64,000 nt of DNA from Colwellia sp. PAMC 20917 (GTDB lineage: Bacteria > Pseudomonadota > Gammaproteobacteria > Enterobacterales > Alteromonadaceae): assembly GCF_001767295.1 (NCBI RefSeq), contig NZ_CP014944.1, positions 2,790,001 to 2,854,000 on the forward strand. Reading direction: 5' to 3'. The translations under genes and the position numbers were made by a program. Shown here in pieces: positions 51,630 to 60,437 of this stretch. The notes under the pieces were generated by a model, which saw only the letters and a program-made list of their open reading frames with translations, was not told where the DNA came from and searched no databases. Positions within the stretch are counted from its first letter, which is position 1. Every line of letters starts with the position of its first letter.

Positions 51630-52340
51630 TTAAGTTAATTTTTTACCTTGCAATGCGTCGAGCATATTTTCAACTAACTGAGATGAATTTACCGAAGCTG
51701 TTTCTAAATAAGCTTCAAAGGAGGTAGGAGACTCTTTACCTGCTATATCAGACATAGAACGAATAACCACAAAAGGTACCTTAAATTGATGACAGGTATG
51801 AGCAATTGCGGCTCCTTCCATTTCAACCGCGGCCATAGTTGGAAAGTTAGCGCGGGCTTTTGCAATATCATCATCAGCCGTCATAAAGGTATCGCCGGTC
51901 GTGATTAAACCCAGTAAGGTTTGGATATTTTCTAATTCAGCAACACCTGCCTGTGCGGCCTTAACAAGTGTCGGGTGAGGAATATAAGCAGCTGGATTGC
52001 CGGGTAACTGACCAATTTCATAGCCAAAAGCGGTAACATCGACATCGTGATAGCGAACTTCTGAACTAATGACAATATCGCCTACTTTTAATGATTGTTC
52101 AAAACCACCAGCAGAGCCCGTATTAACAATATAGTCAGGCTGGAACTTATCAATTAAAATCGCGGTTGCTAAGGCAGCAGCTACTTTACCAATCCCCGAT
52201 TGTACAATAACGACATTACTGCCGTTCAGTTGCCCTTGATAAAAGGTATAACCTGCATGTTCGGTTGTTACTGCATGAGTTAATTTTGCTTTTAAAATAG
52301 CAACTTCTGGCTCCATTGCGCCAATTATTCCAGCTTTCAT
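51630..52340 (-). CDS. mtnN: 5'-methylthioadenosine/S-adenosylhomocysteine nucleosidase
   Basis: A 236-residue enzyme that cleaves MTA and SAH to adenine and thioribose products, in SAM recycling and the AI-2 pathway. The start MKAGIIGAMEPEVAILKAKL is standard. Seen are the nucleoside-phosphorylase core (VNTGSAGGF), MEGAAIAH with the catalytic Glu, and RSMSDIAG with the catalytic Asp. The length matches E. coli (232). Probably cotranscribed with the CbiB-like and TRIC genes downstream. Confidence 0.95.
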   Translation of the reverse strand: MKAGIIGAMEPEVAILKAKLTHAVTTEHAGYTFYQGQLNGSNVVIVQSGIGKVAAALATAILIDKFQPDYIVNTGSAGGFEQSLKVGDIVISSEVRYHDVDVTAFGYEIGQLPGNPAAYIPHPTLVKAAQAGVAELENIQTLLGLITTGDTFMTADDDIAKARANFPTMAAVEMEGAAIAHTCHQFKVPFVVIRSMSDIAGKESPTSFEAYLETASVNSSQLVENMLDALQGKKLT

Positions 52341-52507
52341 TTTATTTCCAATTCGTTGATAACATCTAATAAAACAATTATAACGTGAAGATTCCCAGAT
52401 GTCGTATATTTATGTTCAGGATGGCCTTTCTCAGACATCCTGTCTTTCTATGTATGAGTTGAATAGGCATAAGATTATACGGCAACAATATATTACGATC
52501 ACATTGC

Positions 52508-52548
52508 CACTCTTAGCCGCTCTTAGCCACTCTTAGCCACTCTTAGCC
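52508..52548 (+). repeat. 10-bp tandem repeat, four copies
   Basis: The unit CACTCTTAGC is repeated four times, the second copy with one change (CGCTCTTAGC). It lies between mtnN and the DUF2726 gene and may be prone to copy-number change. Confidence 0.75.
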
Positions 52549-52596
52549 TTTATGGCATTAATACTGCCACGCACGGTAATTATATCTAAGGGAAAA

Positions 52597-52632
52597 CAAA
52601 AAAGTCAGCGATTTAAATCGCTGACTTTTTAT
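52597..52632. terminator. Terminator after the DUF2726 gene
   Basis: A perfect palindrome AAAGTCAGCGATTT with AAATCGCTGACTTT, flanked by A and T tracts. It lies downstream of the minus-strand DUF2726 gene. Confidence 0.85.
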
Positions 52633-52662
52633 TTTAATAATGAGTTAATTTTATTGTAGAGT

Positions 52663-53340
52663 TTAATGAGGTAAGGCAGCTACTTGCGGTGCAGGAATAC
52701 GTTGCGACATAGCATTACCTGCTGTTGATGAACCTAATTGCGCGCGAGCGGCGATAGGAGACAAGGCGCCAACTTCTTCTCTATTTCTATTGGGTCGAGG
52801 CTTTAGCATAGGAGCAGGAATAATTTTTCCTTTAATTTTTGGCTCAGGAGGTCTGTTTCCTAAAAGTCGACTGTAAATACAAGCGCGGATCTCGTCAACG
52901 GTATAATTTGCTTTCACTTTTATACGAATATGAGGAATTGAAGATGCTTCTAATGCGCCGCTGACAAACCAGTCTTTTTTGATTTTATAGCCTTTACCTT
53001 GGGTATCAACTAAATCAATAACGCCGCATAGCTTCATACTCTCACGATCACAAATAGCAAAATCTAAGTATTTACTTTCGGCATTCGCTGATGCTGTTTG
53101 GCTTGCTCTGTTCGACACACCATGACGAACAGTGACGATATCAGCAAGTTTTACTCGATTAATAATACGATATTTACCACCAAGGGCTTGTTCGAGCAAA
53201 TTCTGAAAATTCTTCTCTGCTGGCGTAAAAAGACTTTGCTTTTTATCAAATGGAAAAGGAAAACTATTGTCGTTTAAGCGGCTAGCTAACAAAGCGACAA
53301 TAACAATTAGGCTGATCATGGCAAAGAGAATTAATTCCAT
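52663..53340 (-). CDS. DUF2726-domain membrane protein
   Basis: A 225-residue protein with an N-terminal membrane helix (MELILFAMISLIVIVALLAS). A DUF2726 domain spans about residues 38-150: LFTPAEKNFQNLLEQALGGK, then YLDFAICDRESMKLCGVIDL. The fold is related to restriction-endonuclease-like nucleases and topoisomerase-linked domains. The C-terminal ~70 residues are Pro/Arg/Ala rich and disordered. The function of DUF2726 is unproven. Monocistronic with its own terminator. Confidence 0.82.
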   Translation of the reverse strand: MELILFAMISLIVIVALLASRLNDNSFPFPFDKKQSLFTPAEKNFQNLLEQALGGKYRIINRVKLADIVTVRHGVSNRASQTASANAESKYLDFAICDRESMKLCGVIDLVDTQGKGYKIKKDWFVSGALEASSIPHIRIKVKANYTVDEIRACIYSRLLGNRPPEPKIKGKIIPAPMLKPRPNRNREEVGALSPIAARAQLGSSTAGNAMSQRIPAPQVAALPH

Positions 53341-53378
53341 ACACTGCTCCGGCGGTTCAAATTCTTGACGGTCTTCTT

Positions 53379-53588
53379 AATAACAGTTGAGTAAGCAGAA
53401 TTTGTGCCACAGATCATAATTCACTAGATTCTTTTGATAACCCTTGGTTAGGTGAAATTTATGCAACAGATCTTAATATAAAAGGATTATTTTAATAACC
53501 GTTAATTAGGCAGCATTTATGCCATAGATTTTAATATAAAAGAGTTATTTGAATAACCGTTCGAAAAGTAGAGTTTATTCTGTATACT
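53379..53588 (-). repeat. Degenerate 58-bp tandem repeat, about 3.7 units
   Basis: Units start at about 53379, 53436, 53494 and 53552 with AATAACCGTT-like sequence. They continue as TTAGGCAGCATTTATGCCATAG and then TTAATATAAAAG before the next unit. The middle two are most alike and the outer ones are diverged; the last is partial. The period is not a multiple of three, so it is not coding. It fills the space between DUF2726 and the dUTPase gene. Confidence 0.7.
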
Positions 53589-53633
53589 TCAAGCTAAAAA
53601 CCTGTTTTAGAATGGAAAAAAGGGTGGGGGATC

Positions 53634-53670
53634 AAAGACTCTAGTTATTATTTATCTAGAGTCTTTATTA
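53634..53670. terminator. Terminator downstream of the dUTPase gene
   Basis: AAAGACTCTAG and CTAGAGTCTTT arms around an 11-base loop. On the minus strand it follows the dUTPase stop at 53687. Confidence 0.7.
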
Positions 53671-53686
53671 GGTTTTGAGCGAATAA

Positions 53687-54316
53687 TTATGCTGGGTATT
53701 TTGCCTCAAGTGCGGCATAAAGTTGTTGCTGAAAATCACTTGCGCTGGCATCTAAGGTATTAACTAAATTAGCTAATACTTCATTGTCTTCTTCGCCATG
53801 CCAAACTTTGATATATGTCCCTTCTTTATAACCGTGGTCTTGACGGAAAAAATTCAAGGTGTTTTTGCCAACATATTGACGAAATAATTCATCTAGGTCC
53901 ATATTCATCAAACGCATACAATCAGCTAAGGCAATCGCATCAAAACTTTTGTTAGTAACGGCGGCTGACGCTAGGTTTTCAAGGGCAATTTTAAAATCTT
54001 TTTCGCCTGAGCTTTCAGTGAGTTCTGTTGCTAAGGTGTCAGTAATACTTGTCACGGTTTCGCCTGTCATTAAACGTAAGCTTAAACCAAAATGAAAAAT
54101 ATCAACCAACTCCAATTGCACTTGCGCAATATCTATTTCTTGATGTTTCCACCATTTCCATCCGTGATGGTCTAACATTTCAGCACACTCAACCCAAATG
54201 GCGCGATACCACTCATAACCATTTTCTTGCCAGGTATCACTAACACGCGTATTCATCGCGTCTTGCATGGTTAGCATTTGTTTTATTTGATTTTGTGCTG
54301 CTGAATTTGCGCTCAT
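53687..54316 (-). CDS. Dimeric dUTP diphosphatase
   Basis: A 209-residue all-alpha dUTPase (MazG-related) that hydrolyses dUTP to dUMP, keeping uracil out of DNA. The start at 54316 (MSANSAAQNQIKQMLTMQDA) is preferred over an upstream ATG at 54385, whose N-terminal tail is unrelated to the family. Metal-binding residues are in WVECAEMLDHHGWKWWKHQE and QVQLELVDIFHFGLS (the ExxE and ExxD pattern). Cytoplasmic and monocistronic. Confidence 0.9.
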   Translation of the reverse strand: MSANSAAQNQIKQMLTMQDAMNTRVSDTWQENGYEWYRAIWVECAEMLDHHGWKWWKHQEIDIAQVQLELVDIFHFGLSLRLMTGETVTSITDTLATELTESSGEKDFKIALENLASAAVTNKSFDAIALADCMRLMNMDLDELFRQYVGKNTLNFFRQDHGYKEGTYIKVWHGEEDNEVLANLVNTLDASASDFQQQLYAALEAKYPA

Positions 54317-54404
54317 TATTTTCTCTATTATTTGTAAATATCTATGGGGACTATTTTGCCGTAGAGAAAAGAAAGAAACAAGCAAACAAACGATGGTAAT
54401 TTAA

Positions 54405-54974
54405 TTAAAAAACTACCGCTAACTCAATGCCGCTAAAGGCATAGTTTTTTGCTTGCCAGTTATAACCACTTATTTCACGAAAACGAACAAATGCTGTAAC
54501 TTTTATTTGCTCAATCATCATCGAACTACCGATCCCTATATAACCATCTGAATCGTTATCATTGTAATGATGGTCAAAGTTATCATTTTCGAAATCTGTA
54601 CTATAGCGCTTATTATTATATGAATAGTCATCGTCACTTCGATCATTAAAGGCAAGCTCAAGCAGATCAACGCCAAATTCAGCATAAAGACTAAAGTTAG
54701 AAAAATAACCTATTTTTATACCGCCTTCCCATGCAATAAAACCATGTTGATAATCAAAGGTATCGGTAACCCTTGCATAGCCTATTGAGCTATTAACCGA
54801 GAAACCTAAATAACTATTAAGTTTACGATGAATTACCTCTACGCCAACACTTGAGTAATAGTCACTGTCGTTAGTTGCATGCTTAATAGAAATAATATAA
54901 TCATTAGATTTCATTGCGTAACTGTTCAAAGAAAACAAAATGTTAAAACAGATGACGATAATAATTTTGTTCAT
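54405..54974 (-). CDS. Predicted outer-membrane beta-barrel protein
   Basis: A 189-residue exported protein with a signal peptide ending at NSYA (about residue 20). The mature part alternates polar and aromatic residues (YLGFSVNSSIGYARVTDTF, FSLYAEFGVDLLELAF) and ends ELAVVF, with a terminal Phe, typical of an eight-stranded OmpA/OmpW-like barrel. An acidic, Asn/Tyr-rich loop (SDDDYSYNNKRY, DHHYNDNDSDG) could bind divalent metal. Family not recognised. It stands alone. Confidence 0.65.
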   Translation of the reverse strand: MNKIIIVICFNILFSLNSYAMKSNDYIISIKHATNDSDYYSSVGVEVIHRKLNSYLGFSVNSSIGYARVTDTFDYQHGFIAWEGGIKIGYFSNFSLYAEFGVDLLELAFNDRSDDDYSYNNKRYSTDFENDNFDHHYNDNDSDGYIGIGSSMMIEQIKVTAFVRFREISGYNWQAKNYAFSGIELAVVF

Positions 54975-55116
54975 AATAAGCTCAGCAGAAGATTTACAGC
55001 TATTCTCATCTTATTACGGGTAAGTTTCAGTGATCTAATTGTTAGGATATGCTGAAAAACTGTAAGTTATTGTCAGATTAATTCTGTAGACATTGAGCCT
55101 TTAGTGCTGGCGTCAT

Positions 55117-56436
55117 TTAAAAGTGGGCTTTTACTCTAAGCCAAGCATTGCTGTTTTGTTGATGTTGACCAAAAAAAGTATACTTTTCTTCACCCCAAAA
55201 TAAATTCGCCCCAGCCGAAAATAACCACTGATCGCTATAGCGATAAGTTATTGAAGGTTTAAGATAACCATCCTTGTCTGTGGGAGAATAAAAGTTAAAA
55301 ACGCTATAAATTAATTTTTGCTGCAATGTTCTGTAGGTTAAGCGAAAGGTTAATAATTGACGATTTTCATCGACTTCTGTTGCTGGCGTAGCAGAATGGC
55401 TAATAAATTGCTGATAATGTTTGGTTTGCTCAACATAGAACTGAACGCTAGCTGTCAGGTTTTTAATTACTTCTCTTTCAAAAGCCACTAAAAACCTATT
55501 TTGACCATTAGCAATAAAAGGGTTAGTGCCGTTATTATCCTCAATACTGTTATAACTTGCATATTCAGCATTAAATAATCCGCCGGCTAATGACAATCGA
55601 ACACTGGCTCCCCAAGCATTCATTTCTGGAAAATAAGCTTGTGATGGCTGACTGTTATCTTCTGTAATACCTAGGGGAGTTGGCCAAAAACCTTTATAAC
55701 CATACAGCGCATATTCCACGCCATTATTGTTAGTCGCAAGGCGCGCTGAAAATTGTGCTTTCTTGGTTTCTTTTACTCTAAAATTATCAGCGGGTGCAAC
55801 AATGGCTTGTGCTTGCGGTGAATAAAAAGAAAAACGTTCGCCAGTGATGTAAACATCAGGGGTGAACTCAGGAGTCCAAGTGAGATCAAGAGAATAGTGA
55901 CCAATATACCAAGTACCTTTCGCACTATCTGAAGGCGCTTTTAGATATTGGTCATCACGTCCCGAGAAGAATGATTGCCAGTTTTTTGCAAACAAGTCGT
56001 TAAGGAAAATATAATCACCGGTCCCCCATGTCAGAATTTGCCGACCTAACTTAACATCTGTTTTATCAGAGGGACTAAAACGGATATTTAATTCGCGTGC
56101 TTGCAAAAAAGTATCTTTTAATACATCGTCATAAATTAACTCTGCTTTTGAAACTAGCTCAAAAGATTCATGACTGTAATCAAGATTAACGCGTGTGGTG
56201 ATTTCACTTAATGATGCGTTTGACTCAACAATATTATCCTGTAATAAATAGCCATAACCCGCTTCAACAAAACCTGAGAATTTCCAAGGTGAAACCACTG
56301 CTTCGCTCCACTCATCCCCCCAATTATCTGTTTCGTTTGCGAGAACATTAGCGGCAAAACTTGCGCTAGCGGCACAAAGGCTGGTCACTATAAAATAGAA
56401 ATTTTTTACTGATTTTTGCACAATAATTCTGTCCAT
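55117..56436 (-). CDS. Outer-membrane barrel of the RND export operon
   Basis: A 439-residue protein with a signal peptide (to about residue 33, NVLANE). It is beta-rich and ends in VKAHF, with a terminal Phe typical of outer-membrane barrels. The strands KTDVKLGRQILTWGTGDYIF and WNIGHYSLDLTW-like pattern resemble the DUF1302/alginate-type porins that accompany MMPL pumps. It is the third gene of an operon with the pump (57365) and LolA-like protein (56564), so it probably receives the exported lipid or hydrophobic compound at the outer membrane. Confidence 0.82.
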   Translation of the reverse strand: MDRIIVQKSVKNFYFIVTSLCAASASFAANVLANETDNWGDEWSEAVVSPWKFSGFVEAGYGYLLQDNIVESNASLSEITTRVNLDYSHESFELVSKAELIYDDVLKDTFLQARELNIRFSPSDKTDVKLGRQILTWGTGDYIFLNDLFAKNWQSFFSGRDDQYLKAPSDSAKGTWYIGHYSLDLTWTPEFTPDVYITGERFSFYSPQAQAIVAPADNFRVKETKKAQFSARLATNNNGVEYALYGYKGFWPTPLGITEDNSQPSQAYFPEMNAWGASVRLSLAGGLFNAEYASYNSIEDNNGTNPFIANGQNRFLVAFEREVIKNLTASVQFYVEQTKHYQQFISHSATPATEVDENRQLLTFRLTYRTLQQKLIYSVFNFYSPTDKDGYLKPSITYRYSDQWLFSAGANLFWGEEKYTFFGQHQQNSNAWLRVKAHF

Positions 56437-56563
56437 TTATTGTTAGTGATATAAATAATAATCCCGATACTGAATTAATTTCAGCAACTAAACTAATTTC
56501 AGCAGATAAAACGTTAGTCGCTGAAACGGGTCAGGATGAGTTTATACGATCATCGTTAGCTTA

Positions 56564-57355
56564 TTAATCCAGCCACTCTTTTGGTGGGTTACGTAAACTG
56601 CGCTCAGAAAAAATATCATTGGGTAAGCCAACATTATATTTCACATTTCTAAATTGCATTTCAGTATAGCTGCCATCGGAGTGTTGAGTTATTTTTGAAT
56701 GCATAACCGTGGTAAAACCATCAATAACTTCAGTTTTTAATACTTGCAGAGAACGTGATTTTTTACCTTGGCTGTCATAAAAGTCAACTTGCATCGGTAA
56801 AAAAGTGTTTTTATCAACACTGACAATATAATGATCAAATTCAACACTGTTTAGATCTTTAGGCTGAGCCTTGATCGTATAAAAGTTGTTATCAGTTTTT
56901 AACAGGGTAAAGTTATCTTCTGCTGGGTTTCTGCCTGAAACATCCTCATAAAAAAAATGTGCGCCAACAAAAGAAGTACGCTTATCACCGGCTGAAATAC
57001 GTTTTACTAAATCTAGTGCTGGCAAGTACAACCAGCGGTCGTCATCGCTTGTGACTTTTTTAACTACACGAAATACCGTACCTTGGACATCGGTGGGACG
57101 AGAGAAGAACACTAAGATGTCTTGGTTACCTAAATCGGTTTGGTCTTTACGCAAGATAGTAAATTGTCGCATCTGCTTATTGCCCTGCGCATCAACAATA
57201 ATCATACGGGCTTGGGCACTACCATCATCAGCAGAATAATATGAGGCTAAATTTGCCTTAGTAATAATTTCATTGGCATTGGTTAGATCGCCAGCCTGGC
57301 CAACAAAACTTGAAAGGGAGCAGACCAGTATCAATAGTTTTGATAAATATTTCAT
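56564..57355 (-). CDS. LolA-like outer-membrane lipoprotein-sorting protein
   Basis: A 263-residue periplasmic protein with a signal peptide (to about residue 22, FVGQAG). The mature part is a LolA/LppX-type half-barrel: AQARMIIVDAQGNKQMRQFT, DILVFFSRPTDVQGTVFRVV, DDRWLYLPALDLVKRISAGD, FEDVSGRNPAED-like. Such proteins carry a lipid in a hydrophobic groove. Ten bases after the pump gene stop, and followed by the outer-membrane barrel, it would shuttle cargo across the periplasm. Confidence 0.88.
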   Translation of the reverse strand: MKYLSKLLILVCSLSSFVGQAGDLTNANEIITKANLASYYSADDGSAQARMIIVDAQGNKQMRQFTILRKDQTDLGNQDILVFFSRPTDVQGTVFRVVKKVTSDDDRWLYLPALDLVKRISAGDKRTSFVGAHFFYEDVSGRNPAEDNFTLLKTDNNFYTIKAQPKDLNSVEFDHYIVSVDKNTFLPMQVDFYDSQGKKSRSLQVLKTEVIDGFTTVMHSKITQHSDGSYTEMQFRNVKYNVGLPNDIFSERSLRNPPKEWLD

Positions 57356-57364
57356 CTTTATATC

Positions 57365-59944
57365 CTATAGTTGTTCAGTTTTTAGGTTTTGCTTACCAGC
57401 AAAAAGGGTCATTAATGCCGGCAATAGCACTAAAGTAACTAACGCCGATAGCGCCATAATACTCGCCAGGAAAAAACCAACGGTAATATAAGGCATTAAT
57501 GGTGAAAGTAATAATGGGGTAAAACCAACGGCAATAACTATTGCATTGCGTGATATTGCTCGGCTTGGCTCTTGGAACATTGCGGTTAATGCTTGTGATA
57601 AACTGCCCAGTTCTTTCTCTAATTCTCGTGCACGTTGGAGAAAATGAATGGCAAAATCGATAGATAGTCCTAATGTGAGCGCCGACAATACCGCGATAGG
57701 CATATCATAGTCTTTACCTATCCAGCCAATTAATCCATAGATCATCGAAATAGTAAGTGTTAGCGGCAACATCGCTAAAATACCGTACTTGAAAGAGCGA
57801 AACAGTAAAACCATCATCAAGAAAACGATGACAAATGAAGACAATAGGCTGTCGATCATTCCATTTACCATCGCATCTTGCCAAACAATGTTTAAATAAG
57901 ATTTACCTGCCCATTGATAACTAATATTTTTTGGCATGGGATTGTTGGTAATGTAAGTTTCTGTCCAGTTAACAACTTTGGTGGTGTGTTGATTATCGCC
58001 ACTAGTCATTTGCAACCATAAGAGACTTTTTTGGTAATCTTTAGTGACAAAATGCCATAAGTCTTGTGGACGATGTGACGACTGATATTGCAATAATGTT
58101 TGCGCCACGCCATTGCTCGTTTCAGGCAGAGTAAAGTCTTTATCTTCACCGGAGAAAAGTTCACGATTGACCGTTTTGACGATATCAGCCAAGCCATTAC
58201 TTTTACCAACTAAACCTGTGGCTAGTAACGCTTGTTGAAAGTCGCTTTGCCAGTTTAATAACGCGGGGTCTAGAAATACTTTGCTGTCGTTGAAAGCGCT
58301 ATCAGCAATATTGACTAGCTGCTCTATAATACCTTGGTCTTTATCAGGGGAAGAAAACGTTAGGTCATCTAATAAAACCAACAAGTTCTGATTAAATAAT
58401 GACTCTTTTTTAGCCGAGTTAACGTTATTTATAAAGGAATTAATTTTTTTAGCGCTAGTTGAATCAGCGGTAAACGTTGCCAGAACTGTTTTGAATTTGT
58501 TTACCTCGCTGTTATTGTCACCCTTGTTATTGTTAAACACTAACCAAGCATCATAAGTACCAGCAAAATGTTCATTGAGCACCTTGTCAGCAATTCTTAT
58601 TTCGTGATCCGCTTTAAACCAATTAACAGGATTATCATTAATCTCAATACGACTAACGCCTTCAATACTAATTAAAAATAAGGCAACAAAGCCGATAAGA
58701 ATGAGCTTGGTTTTTTGAGTAGCAAAACTGCCTAATCGTTCTAATACATTGGCTAATCTGCCTTTTTTCTCCATACGCACAATAGCGTCATGCAATTTGG
58801 CTAAAGTTTCAGGTTTTAAACGAGAGATATAAGCAGGGACGTAAATAATTGTCAGCGCGAATGCCAATAAAATACCGGTACCAATAAAAGCACCAAAGAC
58901 TTTTACCGGCGGAATAGGAGTCAGCATTAACGAATAAAAACCGATTGCAGAGGTGATTGATGTATAAAGCATTGGTGTATATAAATGCTTCATGACACCT
59001 TTTACAACATCGCCGGCATCATCACCTTTTTTATATTTTTCAGCAAATTCAGAAAGAATGTGAACTGAGTCAACCACTGCAATAGGCATTAAGAATATAG
59101 CGATCATTGATGACATAATATGAACGGTAAAGCCCATACCGATGAGTGAGCCCATGACTATAATCACCGTTGCCATCGCGACGACCATAGGCGCAATGAT
59201 TAACGGTAAATTGCGAAAAAAGTACCAAAGTAAAGCAAAAATAGCTAAACCAGCAAGTGGGGCTGCAACACCCATTTGAACAAACATCTCATAGCCAAAT
59301 TGGTCTTCAGCGACAGGTAAACCTGTGATATGAAAGTCTACATTAGCCACCAACTCTGCGGGAAAATTGCCACTGATAGTACGAATTTTTTCAGCAATAT
59401 TATAACTCATGTCTTTGGCTTGAATAGGCACGTAAATCGCTATCGCTTTGTCGTCTCCAGAGACTATGGTGTTGTTAAGCATAGGTAAACGTTTTACGGC
59501 TTGTTGAATGGCTAAGCTGCCCTCGAGTGAAGACGGCGCCTGCTTCATTAGATATTCAAAGCGTATGCCGTTATTTTCACCCTGGTTATTTTTTTCTTGG
59601 GTAATATTGTCAACAACACTCAAGGATAATAAATCTTGTTGAATAACCCCTTCAATTTGTAATATTTCTGTTGAAAGTTGTTCAACAACCTGTAATGCAC
59701 TAGGAGTAAAAATACTATTTTTACTAACAATTCCAACGACTATCATATCGCGCATTTGAAAGTCAGTTTTTGTTTGGTTATGAAAAACACGTGCTGGCGC
59801 ATCACTGCTCAGCATATTTTCAGGATCGGTATCTATTTTCAGGTTTGGCATCATCGCCAGACTTATCGCCACCATCAATAAGACTAAGGTGTAAACAAGT
59901 TTAGGTTTCTCAATAGCGAGTTGTAGCAGTCTGGTGTAATTCAA
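57365..59944 (-). CDS. MMPL/RND-family exporter
   Basis: An 859-residue inner-membrane pump of the RND superfamily (COG1033-like), with two repeats of six helices. The first large periplasmic loop begins near DTDPENMLSSDAPARVF. The proton-relay acidic residue is in the helix 4 region (IAIFLMPIAVVDSVHILSEF), repeated in the second half (VLSALTLGLSIDFAIHFLQR). It is divergent from an HlyU-like repressor, with a perfect inverted repeat in the 115-base gap. The pump, LolA-like protein and barrel form a trans-envelope lipid or toxicant export route. Cargo unknown. Confidence 0.92.
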   Translation of the reverse strand: MNYTRLLQLAIEKPKLVYTLVLLMVAISLAMMPNLKIDTDPENMLSSDAPARVFHNQTKTDFQMRDMIVVGIVSKNSIFTPSALQVVEQLSTEILQIEGVIQQDLLSLSVVDNITQEKNNQGENNGIRFEYLMKQAPSSLEGSLAIQQAVKRLPMLNNTIVSGDDKAIAIYVPIQAKDMSYNIAEKIRTISGNFPAELVANVDFHITGLPVAEDQFGYEMFVQMGVAAPLAGLAIFALLWYFFRNLPLIIAPMVVAMATVIIVMGSLIGMGFTVHIMSSMIAIFLMPIAVVDSVHILSEFAEKYKKGDDAGDVVKGVMKHLYTPMLYTSITSAIGFYSLMLTPIPPVKVFGAFIGTGILLAFALTIIYVPAYISRLKPETLAKLHDAIVRMEKKGRLANVLERLGSFATQKTKLILIGFVALFLISIEGVSRIEINDNPVNWFKADHEIRIADKVLNEHFAGTYDAWLVFNNNKGDNNSEVNKFKTVLATFTADSTSAKKINSFINNVNSAKKESLFNQNLLVLLDDLTFSSPDKDQGIIEQLVNIADSAFNDSKVFLDPALLNWQSDFQQALLATGLVGKSNGLADIVKTVNRELFSGEDKDFTLPETSNGVAQTLLQYQSSHRPQDLWHFVTKDYQKSLLWLQMTSGDNQHTTKVVNWTETYITNNPMPKNISYQWAGKSYLNIVWQDAMVNGMIDSLLSSFVIVFLMMVLLFRSFKYGILAMLPLTLTISMIYGLIGWIGKDYDMPIAVLSALTLGLSIDFAIHFLQRARELEKELGSLSQALTAMFQEPSRAISRNAIVIAVGFTPLLLSPLMPYITVGFFLASIMALSALVTLVLLPALMTLFAGKQNLKTEQL

Positions 59945-59966
59945 AAGTGATCCTTAACTGAAAAAT

Positions 59967-60020
59967 TATTACATTAGATAAACGTAATGTACTTTTATAT
60001 TAGCACTATCTAATGTAATA
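59967..60020. promoter_or_regulatory. Perfect 14-bp inverted repeat in the pump/repressor gap
   Basis: TATTACATTAGATA at 59967-59980 and its exact reverse complement at 60007-60020, with a third partial half-site (GTAATGT) between them at about 59984. This is the likely operator by which the ArsR protein controls itself and the divergent pump operon. Confidence 0.75.
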
Positions 60021-60059
60021 TCAATCAATATTTACTTTTTGCTGACAATAAAGACCCCG

Positions 60060-60371
60060 ATGATGAATAATGAAACTCAAATAGACATAGCTGAAATGCG
60101 TGGTAATGCAACTCAAGCCGCTGAGTTACTGAAAGCGATGAGTAATGAAAACAGATTATTGATACTTTGCTATTTAGGTGAGAAAGAAATGTCGGTATCA
60201 GAGCTTAATGGTTTTATTGATTTGAGCCAGTCGAGTTTATCACAGCATTTAGCTCGATTGAGAAAAGATGGCTTGGTAAAAACTCGCCGAGAATCACAAA
60301 CGATATACTACACAATTGCTCATCCATCGATAGTAAAACTAATTACTTTTTTACATAGTGAGTTTTGTTAA
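60060..60371 (+). CDS. ArsR-family regulator, HlyU/BigR/SqrR type
   Basis: A 103-residue winged-helix repressor starting at ATG 60060 (MMNNETQIDIAEMRGNATQA); a TTG at 60039 would add seven residues. The recognition helix is LSQSSLSQHLARLRKDGLV. Two cysteines are C37 (LLILCYLGE) and C103 (final residue), 66 residues apart. That spacing is the same as the redox pair of HlyU (C38/C104) and SqrR (C41/C107), which form a disulfide or polysulfide bridge on sulfide or oxidant stress. The metal-binding CxC of classical ArsR is absent. It therefore probably de-represses the divergent pump under reactive-sulfur or oxidative stress. Confidence 0.9.
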   Translation: MMNNETQIDIAEMRGNATQAAELLKAMSNENRLLILCYLGEKEMSVSELNGFIDLSQSSLSQHLARLRKDGLVKTRRESQTIYYTIAHPSIVKLITFLHSEFC

Positions 60372-60389
60372 AGGTTAAAGGTTAATTAA

Positions 60390-60427
60390 CGATTAAGTCA
60401 CAGAGGTTTTTCTCAGTGACTTAATCG
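60390..60427. terminator. Terminator between convergent genes
   Basis: A 12-bp stem CGATTAAGTCAC with GTGACTTAATCG around a 14-base loop. It lies between the repressor and the convergent KAS III gene. There is no long T run, so strength is uncertain. Confidence 0.6.
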
Positions 60428-60437
60428 CAGAGCAGAA

